From: an uncultured Pelagibacteraceae bacterium
GTDB taxonomy: Bacteria > Pseudomonadota > Alphaproteobacteria > Pelagibacterales > Pelagibacteraceae
Assembly (NCBI GenBank): GCA_902594675.1
Contig: CACJNE010000004.1
Coordinates: 37,523-101,522 of the forward strand
DNA: 64,000 nt
Direction of reading: 5' to 3'
A program made the translations under genes and the position numbers. The notes beneath the pieces are model-generated. The model saw nothing but the letters and a program-made list of their open reading frames with translations. It was not told where the DNA came from and did no database searches. The first letter of the stretch is position 1. Each line of letters begins with the position of its first letter. Below, piece after piece: positions 55,245-63,850 of the stretch.

Positions 55245-57896
55245 TTAAAAGTTTAAAGATATATCTCTGTGGATAGAATTACATTTTGAAACATATATAG
55301 CTTGTTCTTTTGTAAGTTTTGATTGCAATCTTAATCCAATAGTCTCACTAATAACTTTGTCATGAGCATTTATTCTATCCATATATTTTTTCTTGAAATT
55401 TTTTCTCCAACTAACTTCTTGCTCAAATAACTCAATAGTATCGACCGTTGAGGATTGAAGTTTTTCAAAATCAACTTCGTCCTCATCCATTAAAGTGATA
55501 AGATAATCTAATTTATCGGCAAACTCATCAGATCCAGAAATTTCTCCGACTTTTTCAAATATATTATCTATAAACTCTATTGCATCAATGTAACCTCTGT
55601 TATCTATTTTATTTTTAAGAAGTTTCATTTCTTGCTCTAATTCTTCAAATTTTTCACCATCATTTATAAAACTCTTAATCAACAATAAATCTTCGTAAGC
55701 ATTATCAACTGTTTTTCGATATTTTCTTGTTGCAAGATTTTTTGCTTTATTAATTTTGTTAAATTCATCATTTTTTGATTTCCATTCTTCTGGGATTTGA
55801 CTACTTATCTCGTCTATTTCTAGTTTCACATTTTCAATTTTTTGTTCAAGTTTGTTTTTATCTGAAACATCTTCATCATCTAAGTTTCTAATCTCAGCTT
55901 TATACTTATCTATCTTTTTATTTAATTTTAAAATCTTCTTTTGTTTCTTTCTGGTTTTAAAATGTAAGTCTCTGTAATCAACTGCATAATCGTTATATAA
56001 TGTCTCTGTACTTTTAACCTCATTAACAAGTTCAAAAGAGTAATTAGAATTATCAACATGGCGTTGGAAATAACTTAATTTATCTGCTGGTAAATTTGCA
56101 AGAATAATGTCGTCAAAGTCAGTTATACTTTTATTTATTACATCAGCATTATTAGAGTAGTTTGCAAATTTATACTCTTGTAAGCAATATTGTAGTTTTG
56201 GATTCATCGGAGGTGGAGCAACATTAGATGTTAAGTAAACCCTGTTTGGTAAATAATTTACTAGACTAGGGTATGCACCCACAATTCCTAAACCGATAAG
56301 TTGTAAGATAATAAAAGGAACAACACCTTTCCAGATATCTAATGTTTGGACCACTTTTGGAGCTACACCTTTTAAATAAAATAAAGCAAATCCAAATGGC
56401 GGTGTTAAGAAAGAAGTTTGTAAATTAACACCTATCATTACTCCAAGCCATACAGCTGTAACATTTGCTCCTGTTTCAGCTAGCAATATTGGTGCAATTA
56501 TTGGTACAACAACAACTGCAATCTCAATAAAATCTAAAAAGAAACCTAACAAGAAAATTACAATCATGACCACAACAAACTGAGTCCAAAAACCTCCTGG
56601 TAAATCTTGAAGAAAATCTCTTACTAATTCCTCACCACCAAATGCTCTAAAGCCTGATGTAAGCATTGCAGCACCAAGAAGGATTATAAATACCATTGAA
56701 GTAGTAATACATGTCTCAGTAACAACTTCTTTTAAAACATTTTCAGTTTTAAATGTTCTCCAAAAACTCCATGCAATACCATAAACGAGTATTGCTACAA
56801 AAAATGCGGTAATATAGATAGCACCTAAATTTCTTTCTTCTAAATTTTTAACATTAAGTTCATATGTGGATGCAAGAAAAGTAATAGGTATTAATGATCC
56901 AATTATAAGAATTAAAGGATAAAAAGCACTTTTCTTACCTTCAAATAATCTATAACCAGCCATCAACGTTGCGCCAATTGCTCCAATTGAACCAGCTTGG
57001 TTAACTGTTGCTATACCCATCAAGATTGAACCCAAAACTGCAAAAATAAGTGCAAGAGGAGGAATAATTATAACAATTACTCGTAACCAAAATTTAAGAT
57101 TAAATTCTCCTTTAAATGGAACTGGTGGGGCTACACCTTTTTTTATTCTCGCATAGAAAAATACATAAATCATGTAAAGCGCAACTAAAACGAGACCAGG
57201 TAAAAGAGCACCAAGGAACATATCACCAGCACTTGAAGACCCAACTCTAAATTCTCCTGGCATGTTAAATTCTCCAGTGACTGCTTTGTAATCATTTTGA
57301 CGGATGTTGTTTGCAACATCTGATGCGCTAGCTAATTGGTCAGCAATAATAATTAAAACAATAGATGGGGGTATTATTTGACCTAACGTTCCAGATGAAC
57401 ATACGATACCACTGGCAAGTTTCCTATCGTAGTTATTATTTAACATAGTAGGCAATGAGATTAATCCCATTGCAATAACAGTTGCCCCAACAATACCTGT
57501 AGTTGCTGCTAACAATGCCCCAACGAAAATTACTGAAATACCAAGACCACCAGGAATTGGACCAAATAATTGACCCATTGTTATTAATAAATCTTCTGCA
57601 ATTTTGGATTTTTGCAGCATAATTCCCATAAAAATAAACAAAGGAATTGCAATTAGGGTGTCAGTTTCAACATCCCAATAATTACTCCTAAAGTTTGTAA
57701 TACCAGCAACAAGCCATTCTATCGGACCATCAACTGCAAAATAAGCATCTGCATCACCTTCAAATAAATATCCAAAAAATGCAGCTAATCCAATTGATAT
57801 TATAGCTGAACCAGGAAGCGCAAATGCTACAGGATATCCTGAAGCAAGAGCAACTATCATTATTAAGACTAAAACTGCTAAGAAAAATAGTTCCAT
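55245..57896 (-). CDS. dctM: TRAP transporter large permease (DctM) with long soluble C-terminal extension
   Basis: Ion-coupled membrane subunit of a TRAP uptake system. Residues about 1-550 are a DctM domain with many hydrophobic helices (start LAVLVLIMIVALASGYPVAFALPGS; TDTLIAIPLFIFMGIMLQ; SGTLGQIIPPSIVLIIIADQ; LLGFFLDFIEIAVVVVPIIAPIL; LTPPFGFALFYLKGVAP). There are hydrophilic insertions between helices near residues 205-225. From about residue 555 to 883 the protein is soluble and charged, with coiled-coil-like stretches (KLNKKIDKYKAEIRNLDDED; EQKIENVKLEIDEISSQ). Standard DctM ends near 430 aa, or about 550-600 in the mannitol/chloroaromatic-type group. It follows dctQ by 3 bp. Confidence 0.93.
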   Translation of the reverse strand: MELFFLAVLVLIMIVALASGYPVAFALPGSAIISIGLAAFFGYLFEGDADAYFAVDGPIEWLVAGITNFRSNYWDVETDTLIAIPLFIFMGIMLQKSKIAEDLLITMGQLFGPIPGGLGISVIFVGALLAATTGIVGATVIAMGLISLPTMLNNNYDRKLASGIVCSSGTLGQIIPPSIVLIIIADQLASASDVANNIRQNDYKAVTGEFNMPGEFRVGSSSAGDMFLGALLPGLVLVALYMIYVFFYARIKKGVAPPVPFKGEFNLKFWLRVIVIIIPPLALIFAVLGSILMGIATVNQAGSIGAIGATLMAGYRLFEGKKSAFYPLILIIGSLIPITFLASTYELNVKNLEERNLGAIYITAFFVAILVYGIAWSFWRTFKTENVLKEVVTETCITTSMVFIILLGAAMLTSGFRAFGGEELVRDFLQDLPGGFWTQFVVVMIVIFLLGFFLDFIEIAVVVVPIIAPILLAETGANVTAVWLGVMIGVNLQTSFLTPPFGFALFYLKGVAPKVVQTLDIWKGVVPFIILQLIGLGIVGAYPSLVNYLPNRVYLTSNVAPPPMNPKLQYCLQEYKFANYSNNADVINKSITDFDDIILANLPADKLSYFQRHVDNSNYSFELVNEVKSTETLYNDYAVDYRDLHFKTRKKQKKILKLNKKIDKYKAEIRNLDDEDVSDKNKLEQKIENVKLEIDEISSQIPEEWKSKNDEFNKINKAKNLATRKYRKTVDNAYEDLLLIKSFINDGEKFEELEQEMKLLKNKIDNRGYIDAIEFIDNIFEKVGEISGSDEFADKLDYLITLMDEDEVDFEKLQSSTVDTIELFEQEVSWRKNFKKKYMDRINAHDKVISETIGLRLQSKLTKEQAIYVSKCNSIHRDISLNF

Positions 57897-57899
57897 ACC

Positions 57900-58889
57900 T
57901 TAATTTTCCTTACCATTTAAAATTTTATAACTACTACCCATGAAATAGCTCGTAAACTGTAAAAGCATGGTAACTGCAAATACTGCCAAGTAAACGGCCA
58001 TCAAATATAAAAGGTATAAACCATTAGATCCTTGTTGCGTAACTTCAAAGGCAACCACCGGTCCATTTATTATACTTGCTTTTCCATTAAGTCCTAAAAA
58101 TAAAACTATCAATACAAGTGGAACACCCAGAAGAGCAGAGCCCAAAAGATTTGTCCAAGCTTTTTTTCTTTCACTAAAGGAAGAGTATAGCACATCTACT
58201 CTTACATGACCTTCGTGAATTAAAGCATAAGCACTTGCAAATAAATATAATGCAGCATACCAGAAACGAACAAGATCTCCTTGAAAAGCTTGCTCGTAAG
58301 AAAATATAAATCTAGATAAGACAATTATGAATTCACTGACAACAACTAAAACTGCTAACCAAATAAAACCAACAGATTTTGTAAAGTAACCAATTACAAA
58401 TGAAATTAATATAATTGGAAAATGTATAAATGTAATTCTTTCTGGTGATTTCACCATAAAGGCTTTCACTTCTGGACTGAAAATAGCTTCCCATAATCTT
58501 TCAACGACCATAAATGAAATTATAAAATCAGCCACTCCGACTAAGAATACTGCCCAAAAAGATGACCTAACTAAGTAGGCTGAAAAATTTGATAGTATCT
58601 CTGAGTCTCGTTCTAAAGTTTGAGAGTAAGTTTTAAAAACATAAATTATTACAGCTACAATGCATATTAAGTAAACTCCAATTTGCATAAAACCATAACT
58701 CAAAGTGGATCCTTCAAGTGCTTTTTTCTTAAAACCAAACATTTCATAATGAGAGAAAATTTTCTTAACTCCAGGCCAGTCAATCCAAACTGTTAAAACA
58801 TTATTTATGAGGAATGCCAGAGTGAAAGCTAATACTGAGTAGCTAGCAATTCTTAGATATAGAGATATTTTGCTATTTTCTGAACTCAT
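57900..58889 (-). CDS. dctQ: TRAP transporter small permease (DctQ), extended form
   Basis: Small membrane subunit that pairs with DctM. The C-terminal half (about residues 160-325) is the DctQ domain with four helices and the motif HEGHVRVDVLYSSFSERKKAW. The N-terminal half adds about four more hydrophobic segments (for example ASYSVLAFTLAFLINNVLTVWI and FMQIGVYLICIVAVIIYVF), making the protein 329 aa instead of 160-200. This extended form is consistent with the mannitol/chloroaromatic TRAP subgroup. It lies 89 bp after dctP, behind a terminator hairpin. Confidence 0.88.
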   Translation of the reverse strand: MSSENSKISLYLRIASYSVLAFTLAFLINNVLTVWIDWPGVKKIFSHYEMFGFKKKALEGSTLSYGFMQIGVYLICIVAVIIYVFKTYSQTLERDSEILSNFSAYLVRSSFWAVFLVGVADFIISFMVVERLWEAIFSPEVKAFMVKSPERITFIHFPIILISFVIGYFTKSVGFIWLAVLVVVSEFIIVLSRFIFSYEQAFQGDLVRFWYAALYLFASAYALIHEGHVRVDVLYSSFSERKKAWTNLLGSALLGVPLVLIVLFLGLNGKASIINGPVVAFEVTQQGSNGLYLLYLMAVYLAVFAVTMLLQFTSYFMGSSYKILNGKEN

Positions 58890-58929
58890 ATGAATTTAAA
58901 TTTCTCTTAGTAATACTTAATTTTGAAAT

Positions 58930-58959
58930 AAAAAAAAGGGCCCAAAAGAGGGCCCTTTT
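58930..58959 (-). terminator. Intrinsic terminator between dctP and dctQ
   Basis: On the minus strand AAAAGGGCCC, a 6-nt loop (TCTTTT) and GGGCCCTTTT form a perfect 10-bp stem, with eight T in a row (58937-58930) at its 3' side. It lies about 20 bp after the dctP stop and before dctQM. Partial read-through would give more binding protein than permease. It is the only strong rho-independent terminator I found. Confidence 0.9.
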
Positions 58960-58978
58960 AATATCAAATTAAGCTTGA

Positions 58979-60109
58979 TTACATTCCTAAAGCTCTGTTT
59001 CTTTGAGAAATGTAAGGTGAGTCAGACAAGTTAGTCCAAGATCCAATGTCTTTTCTTGCTTTTAAGAAGCTCGAATGAACTCTTTCAGCAAGACCACTGC
59101 TAGCTCTTGTTTCTTCAAACACTTCGTTAGCAGCTGAAGCAAAGCCATCGTATACCTTGTCGCTAAACTTCTCAAGTTTAACACCATGATCATTGATCAA
59201 TCTAGCTAAAGCCGCACCATTTTTAGCATTGTACTCAGACATCATTACGTCATTTTCCATTGCTGCAGCAGCTTCAATCAATAATTGATCTGATTTGTTT
59301 AAGCTTGTGAACCATGATTTATTTGTTCCACATGCTAACATTGATCCAGGCTCGTGCATACCAGGATAGTAGTAGTACTTAGCAGCTTCTTGGAATTTCA
59401 TAGCTTCATCATTCCATGGACCTACCCACTCAGTAGCATCAATTGCTCCAGATACTAGGTTTTCGTAAATTTGTCCACCAGGTAATGAAACCGGAGATCC
59501 TCCAAGTTTACCAATTACTTGTCCACCTAAACCAGGCATACGCATTTTTAAACCTTTGAAGTCATTAGGGCTTCTAATTTTTTTGTTAAACCATCCACCC
59601 ATTTGAACTCCTGTGCTTCCACACATAAAGTTTTTTAAACCAAATTTGTCAGCTAGTTCATCCCATAACTCTTGACCACCTGCAAATCTAATCCATGCAT
59701 TCATTTCAGTGTAAGTAAAACCAAATGGTACCGCTGTAAAATAACCCCAAGCTGGATCTTTCTTCACCCAGTAGTAGTCAGCAGCATGGTACATTTGTGA
59801 GTTACCAGATGCAACTTCATCAAATGAGTCAAATGCTTTAACTCTTTCGTTCGCTGCATAATAAGTAACTTGAATTCTACCATCACTTATATCTGAGATT
59901 CTTTGTGCAAATCTTTGAGCTCCTGTTCCTAAACCTGGAAAATCTCTTCCCCAAGTAGCAACCATTGATGCTTCAATTCTTTCAGCAGCAACAGCTGGAG
60001 CAGCTAAAGATGATGCAGCTACGGCAGCAACACCAGTTGCGGCAGCAGCTTTAAAGAACTTACGTCTTGAAGGTGTTTTGTTAACCTTCAGCTTTTTGTC
60101 TTTAATCAT
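58979..60109 (-). CDS. dctP: TRAP transporter solute-binding protein (DctP), Tat-exported
   Basis: Periplasmic receptor for the TRAP system, DctP/TAXI-like fold of the mannitol/chloroaromatic-associated group. A twin-arginine signal is clear: PSRRKFFKAAAATG, then an alanine-rich hydrophobic stretch and cleavage near AVAA. Mature part motifs: WGRDFPGLGTGAQRFAQRI, KGLKMRMPGLGGQVIGKLGGSP and VSGAIDATEWVGPWND (the substrate-contact Arg and Trp/Glu region). 376 aa is normal. The start is fixed by a strong GAGGAG Shine-Dalgarno (60116-60121), rare in this window, fitting high expression. Substrate is unknown; family members bind keto, hydroxy or other small organic acids. Confidence 0.93.
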   Translation of the reverse strand: MIKDKKLKVNKTPSRRKFFKAAAATGVAAVAASSLAAPAVAAERIEASMVATWGRDFPGLGTGAQRFAQRISDISDGRIQVTYYAANERVKAFDSFDEVASGNSQMYHAADYYWVKKDPAWGYFTAVPFGFTYTEMNAWIRFAGGQELWDELADKFGLKNFMCGSTGVQMGGWFNKKIRSPNDFKGLKMRMPGLGGQVIGKLGGSPVSLPGGQIYENLVSGAIDATEWVGPWNDEAMKFQEAAKYYYYPGMHEPGSMLACGTNKSWFTSLNKSDQLLIEAAAAMENDVMMSEYNAKNGAALARLINDHGVKLEKFSDKVYDGFASAANEVFEETRASSGLAERVHSSFLKARKDIGSWTNLSDSPYISQRNRALGM

Positions 60110-60141
60110 TTATTTCTCCTCTTTAGTTAATTAACTGCAGG

Positions 60142-60171
60142 ATATTAAACACATATGTAACTTAGAGTCAT
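60142..60171 (-). promoter_or_regulatory. Candidate promoter of the dctP operon
   Basis: Minus-strand ATGACT (60171-60166) and TAATAT (60147-60142) separated by 18 bp. Transcription would begin near 60135, about 26 nt before the ATG, leaving room for the strong Shine-Dalgarno. The -35 match is moderate (four of six). Confidence 0.5.
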
Positions 60172-60184
60172 TTTAAAAATGACT
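60166..60184. promoter_or_regulatory. Inverted repeat overlapping the dctP -35 (possible operator)
   Basis: AGTCATTTTAAAAATGACT contains the perfect 8-bp arms AGTCATTT and AAATGACT around a 3-nt centre. It is not followed by a T run on either strand, so it does not look like a terminator. Its place over the candidate -35 of dctP suggests a binding site for a dimeric regulator. Confidence 0.45.
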
Positions 60185-60213
60185 GATATTCAATTAAATA
60201 CAACTTCAGATTG

Positions 60214-61167
60214 TTAATTTACTTTGTTTTTACAGTTTCCTGTTTTGAAGAATTCGTCAATATTATCAATGGCTAAGTTAGCCATCGCAGTTCTTGTTTC
60301 CTTAGTAGCACTGCCTAAATGTGGAAGAATGAAAGCACTTTTGTGCTTATAGTAACCTTTATTTAAATGTGGCTCATTTTTATAAACATCTAATCCTACG
60401 GCATAAACTTTTCTTCTGTTAAGTGCATCTATCATTGCCTCATCTTCAATAATATCTCCTCTTGCAACATTGGTTACAACTGCACCCTTTGGTAAATATT
60501 CAATTGTATCTTTGTTAATCATATCAATTGTTTCTTTTGATGCTGGACAGCATACGGATAGCACATCTGATACAGATAGAAGATCTTTTAGATTGTCATG
60601 ATAAATAGCGCCTTGCTCTTTATCTTCACTTAGTTTTGATCTGTTATGATAGTGAATTATCATACCAAGAGATTTTGCAACTTTTGCAATTTTTTGTCCA
60701 ATTCTTCCCATCCCTAGAATTCCTAATCTAGTGCCTGTCAGTTGTTTTCCAATTAAAAGGTCAGCTGACCAAACCCATCCTCCTTGTCTTGCTTGTTCAA
60801 TTCCTTCTGATGCTCTTCTGCATGCACCCAAAATTAACAATACTCCAATTTCAGCAGTAGCATCTGTTAAAACATCTGGAGTATTTGTTACAGCAATTCC
60901 TCTATTTTTTGCTGCCTCCAAATCAATATTTCCAAATCCAACTGCAAAGTTTGAAAGTATTTTAATACTATCCGGTAATTGATTAATTGTATCAGCATCC
61001 AGCTTGTCAGTTAATGCTGATAGTATACCATCACAACCTTGGCTCATTTCTATTAATTTTTTTTGTGAGTAAAGTTCATCATTTAAATTTAGATTTGCAT
61101 CAAATATTTCCTTTGCTCGATCTTCACAAGATCTTAGCAATCTTCTAGTAACTAATATTTTTTTCAT
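60214..61167 (-). CDS. D-2-hydroxyacid dehydrogenase (glyoxylate/hydroxypyruvate reductase-like)
   Basis: NAD(P)-dependent interconversion of 2-hydroxy and 2-keto acids. Nucleotide loop LGILGMGRIGQKIAKVAKSLG, the substrate arginine in VTNVARGDIIEDEAMI, the glutamate in VYKNEPHLNKGYY and the catalytic histidine in ILPHLGSATKETRT are all present. Early motif LSNFAVGFGNIDLEAAKNRGIAVTNTP is typical of glyoxylate reductases. 317 aa is normal. It lies 9 bp after the FAD-oxidase gene and 104 bp before dctP, suggesting the same metabolic module. The substrate is likely glyoxylate or a related 2-keto acid, by family only. Confidence 0.88.
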   Translation of the reverse strand: MKKILVTRRLLRSCEDRAKEIFDANLNLNDELYSQKKLIEMSQGCDGILSALTDKLDADTINQLPDSIKILSNFAVGFGNIDLEAAKNRGIAVTNTPDVLTDATAEIGVLLILGACRRASEGIEQARQGGWVWSADLLIGKQLTGTRLGILGMGRIGQKIAKVAKSLGMIIHYHNRSKLSEDKEQGAIYHDNLKDLLSVSDVLSVCCPASKETIDMINKDTIEYLPKGAVVTNVARGDIIEDEAMIDALNRRKVYAVGLDVYKNEPHLNKGYYKHKSAFILPHLGSATKETRTAMANLAIDNIDEFFKTGNCKNKVN

Positions 61168-61176
61168 ACAGATTGA

Positions 61177-62550
61177 TTAGTTTAAATCAAAAATTTTTCC
61201 AGGATTCATTATGTTATTAACATCTAATGATCTTTTAATAGATTTCATAACAGGAACATTATCTGGATGTTCTCTAAGTAAATAATGTTTCTTTTGTAGT
61301 CCAATACCATGTTCACCAGTAATTGTTCCCTCAAGTTCAAGTGCTTTATTAATTAAGTCATCACTGTATTGTCGGATTTTTTTTTGTTTTTCCTCATCAT
61401 CTGGATCATAAAGTACTATTGAGTGAAAGTTTCCATCTCCTACATGTCCTACCATTGGTGCAGTTAATCCTAACTTTTGTACCTCTTTTTCTGCCCATGA
61501 AATACATTCTACTAATCTTGAAATTGGCACACAAACATCTGTGGAATAAACCTTCATATCGTTACCCAAGGCTTTAACTGAATAATAAACATCATGTCTT
61601 GCCTTCCATAATTTTTTCTGTTCCTCAGGTGAAGATGCCCATTGAAAGTCACTTCCGCCGTTACTTTTTGAAATTTCTTCAACTATCCCAATTGACTCAT
61701 TATTTGAATTTACACTACCATGAAATTCAAAAAACAAAGTGGGTGATGCTTTTATATTATCTAATTTTGAATATTTAATACTTATTTCCATTTGGTCTTT
61801 ATTTAGCATTTCAATTCTAGCTATTGGAACACCGTATTGAATAACTTCTTGAGCAGCTTTTACTGCAGAGTCTAAATCTGGAAAGTAACATACTGCACTC
61901 ATTATACTTTCAGGTATCGGAGATAATCTTAATTGAACTTCAGTGATTATTCCCAGTGTTCCTTCAGAACCAATAAATAAATTTGTTAAATTATATCCTG
62001 CAGAAGTTTTTTTTGTTCTAGCTCCAGTTTTAATAATATCTCCATTTGGAAGAACAACTGTTAAACCTGAGATTACAGTTCTCATAGTTCCATATTTCAC
62101 AGCCATTGTACCTGATGCCGATGTTGCAGCCATTCCACCAAGAGCAGCGTCTGCTCCAGGATCTATTGGAAAGAATACTCCATCCTCACGAAGATATTCA
62201 TTTAGTTGTTTTCTGGTTACATTTGCCTGTACTCTACAATCGAAATCTTCAGCATTGACACTCAATACTTTGTTCATTTTTTCAAGAGAAATTGTTATTC
62301 CATTTTGATTTCCAACAACATGGCCTTCTAATGAAGTTCCTGTACCAAAAGGAACAACCGGAATTTTGTGTTCATTACATAACTTTAATAACTGTGAAAC
62401 TTCTTCATTAGTTTCAGGAAATACGACAGCTTTTGATAGAATTGGATCATAAGTATCTTCTCCTCTAGCATAGTTTGCTCTTGTAGACTCTGAGGTTGAA
62501 AACCTTCCATTAAAAATCTTTTTTAATTCTGTTTGAACAGTTTCATTCAT
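61177..62550 (-). CDS. FAD-linked oxidase of the GlcD / D-lactate dehydrogenase family
   Basis: Oxidises a D-2-hydroxy acid such as glycolate or D-lactate with bound FAD. The FAD-binding PCMH domain (about residues 30-210) has VVPFGTGTSLEGHVVG, PGADAALGGMAATSASGTMAVKYGTMR and NLFIGSEGTLGIITE. The C-terminal half has GHVGDGNFHSIVLYD and GTITGEHGIGLQKK, with the metal/substrate histidines typical of the family. 457 aa is normal; no separate GlcE or GlcF gene is nearby, so it may be a single-subunit D-lactate dehydrogenase. It is 9 bp before the hydroxyacid dehydrogenase gene. Confidence 0.88.
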   Translation of the reverse strand: MNETVQTELKKIFNGRFSTSESTRANYARGEDTYDPILSKAVVFPETNEEVSQLLKLCNEHKIPVVPFGTGTSLEGHVVGNQNGITISLEKMNKVLSVNAEDFDCRVQANVTRKQLNEYLREDGVFFPIDPGADAALGGMAATSASGTMAVKYGTMRTVISGLTVVLPNGDIIKTGARTKKTSAGYNLTNLFIGSEGTLGIITEVQLRLSPIPESIMSAVCYFPDLDSAVKAAQEVIQYGVPIARIEMLNKDQMEISIKYSKLDNIKASPTLFFEFHGSVNSNNESIGIVEEISKSNGGSDFQWASSPEEQKKLWKARHDVYYSVKALGNDMKVYSTDVCVPISRLVECISWAEKEVQKLGLTAPMVGHVGDGNFHSIVLYDPDDEEKQKKIRQYSDDLINKALELEGTITGEHGIGLQKKHYLLREHPDNVPVMKSIKRSLDVNNIMNPGKIFDLN

Positions 62551-62587
62551 AATTAAATATTATAGAAGTTTCTTTTAAAAATACAGT

Positions 62588-63754
62588 CTATTTAGAAAGC
62601 ATCTTGCCTATGTTTTCTAAGGCTTGTTGTATGTTATCTCTAGATGCGGCAAAACTAAATCTTACATAATCTTGGCAAGTTTGACCAAAAGCGGTTCCGG
62701 GTACTATTGCTACTCCAGCTTCATGCATAGCTTTTTTACAAAACTCAGCACCTGTCATTCCAGTTCCTTTTACATTTGGAAAAGCATAAAACGCACCACC
62801 TGGTAAACTACATTCTACTCCTGGTAACTCATTTAAACCTGTATGAATTAAATTTCTTCTTAAAGTAAATTTGTCCAACATGTCTTTAATTGAGTCATCT
62901 GGACCATCTAAAGCAGCTATTCCAGCAAATTGTGCGGCTGCGTTCACACAAGATACACTATTAATTAGTAGTTTGTTTACATGTTCAACAAGTTCTTTTG
63001 GCCAAAAACTCCAACCTAACCTCCATCCAGTCATTGAATATGCTTTGCTCCAACCCTCTAAAACAATAAGCCTATCTCTTAAATTTTCATAGTGGAAGAA
63101 CGATGGCATTTCTTTGTAATCAAATATCTGTCTACTATAAATTTCATCACTTAAAATAGTTACATGTGGATGTTTTTCTAGTTCCTTGGCAAAATAATCT
63201 ATAACTGGCTTCTCAACAAAACTTCCTGTTGGATTGTTGGGATTAATTAAAATTAACAATCTTGTTTTATCAGTTATAAGAGAAAGTATTTTATCAGGAT
63301 CAAACTTTAAATCTTTATCTTCAGTTAGATCATACGGTACTGGAGTAGATCCAGTATAGTTAATCATTGACTCATAAATAGGAAATGCAGGTGTAGGATG
63401 GATTATTTCTGCTCCTGGTTCACCATAACATTGTATTGCATAACTCATTGTAGGTTTTCCACCTGGCATAATTAAAATTCTTTCAAAATCTATATCTGTA
63501 TTGTAACGTTTTTTAATCCATCTTGTTACGGCTTGCCTACATTCTGGAATTCCATTTGACATAACATAGCCATGATGACCATCATCTAAAGCCTTCTTAG
63601 CAGCCTCGACTACATGTTTTGGAGTTTTAAAATCTGGTTGTCCTAAACCCAAATGTATCATTGGATGACCTTTGGCCTCTAATGCTTTCGCCTCAGCTAA
63701 GACACTAAACGCAGATTCTGTTCCTAAATTTTCTAAACTTTTTGCTAATTTCAT
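62588..63754 (-). CDS. Class I/II pyridoxal-phosphate aminotransferase
   Basis: Fold-type I aminotransferase related to aspartate/alanine aminotransferases. It has LGLGQPDFKTPKHVVEAA, INPNNPTGSFVEKPVI, the Asp/Tyr region ILSDEIYSRQ, the PLP lysine in LEGWSKAYSMTGWRLGW, and the substrate arginine in YVRFSFAASRDNI. 388 aa is normal. It lies 37 bp upstream of the FAD-oxidase gene in the same direction. In this setting it may pair keto acids with amino acids (for example glyoxylate or pyruvate); specificity cannot be set from motifs. Confidence 0.88.
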   Translation of the reverse strand: MKLAKSLENLGTESAFSVLAEAKALEAKGHPMIHLGLGQPDFKTPKHVVEAAKKALDDGHHGYVMSNGIPECRQAVTRWIKKRYNTDIDFERILIMPGGKPTMSYAIQCYGEPGAEIIHPTPAFPIYESMINYTGSTPVPYDLTEDKDLKFDPDKILSLITDKTRLLILINPNNPTGSFVEKPVIDYFAKELEKHPHVTILSDEIYSRQIFDYKEMPSFFHYENLRDRLIVLEGWSKAYSMTGWRLGWSFWPKELVEHVNKLLINSVSCVNAAAQFAGIAALDGPDDSIKDMLDKFTLRRNLIHTGLNELPGVECSLPGGAFYAFPNVKGTGMTGAEFCKKAMHEAGVAIVPGTAFGQTCQDYVRFSFAASRDNIQQALENIGKMLSK

Positions 63755-63850
63755 AACTTTAATTTTAAGGTGTGAAAACTAACTGAAAAGTTAGTGTATG
63801 TCTATTATATTTAATTTTTTTTACTTATTTTTTATATTAGTAATTTTTAT

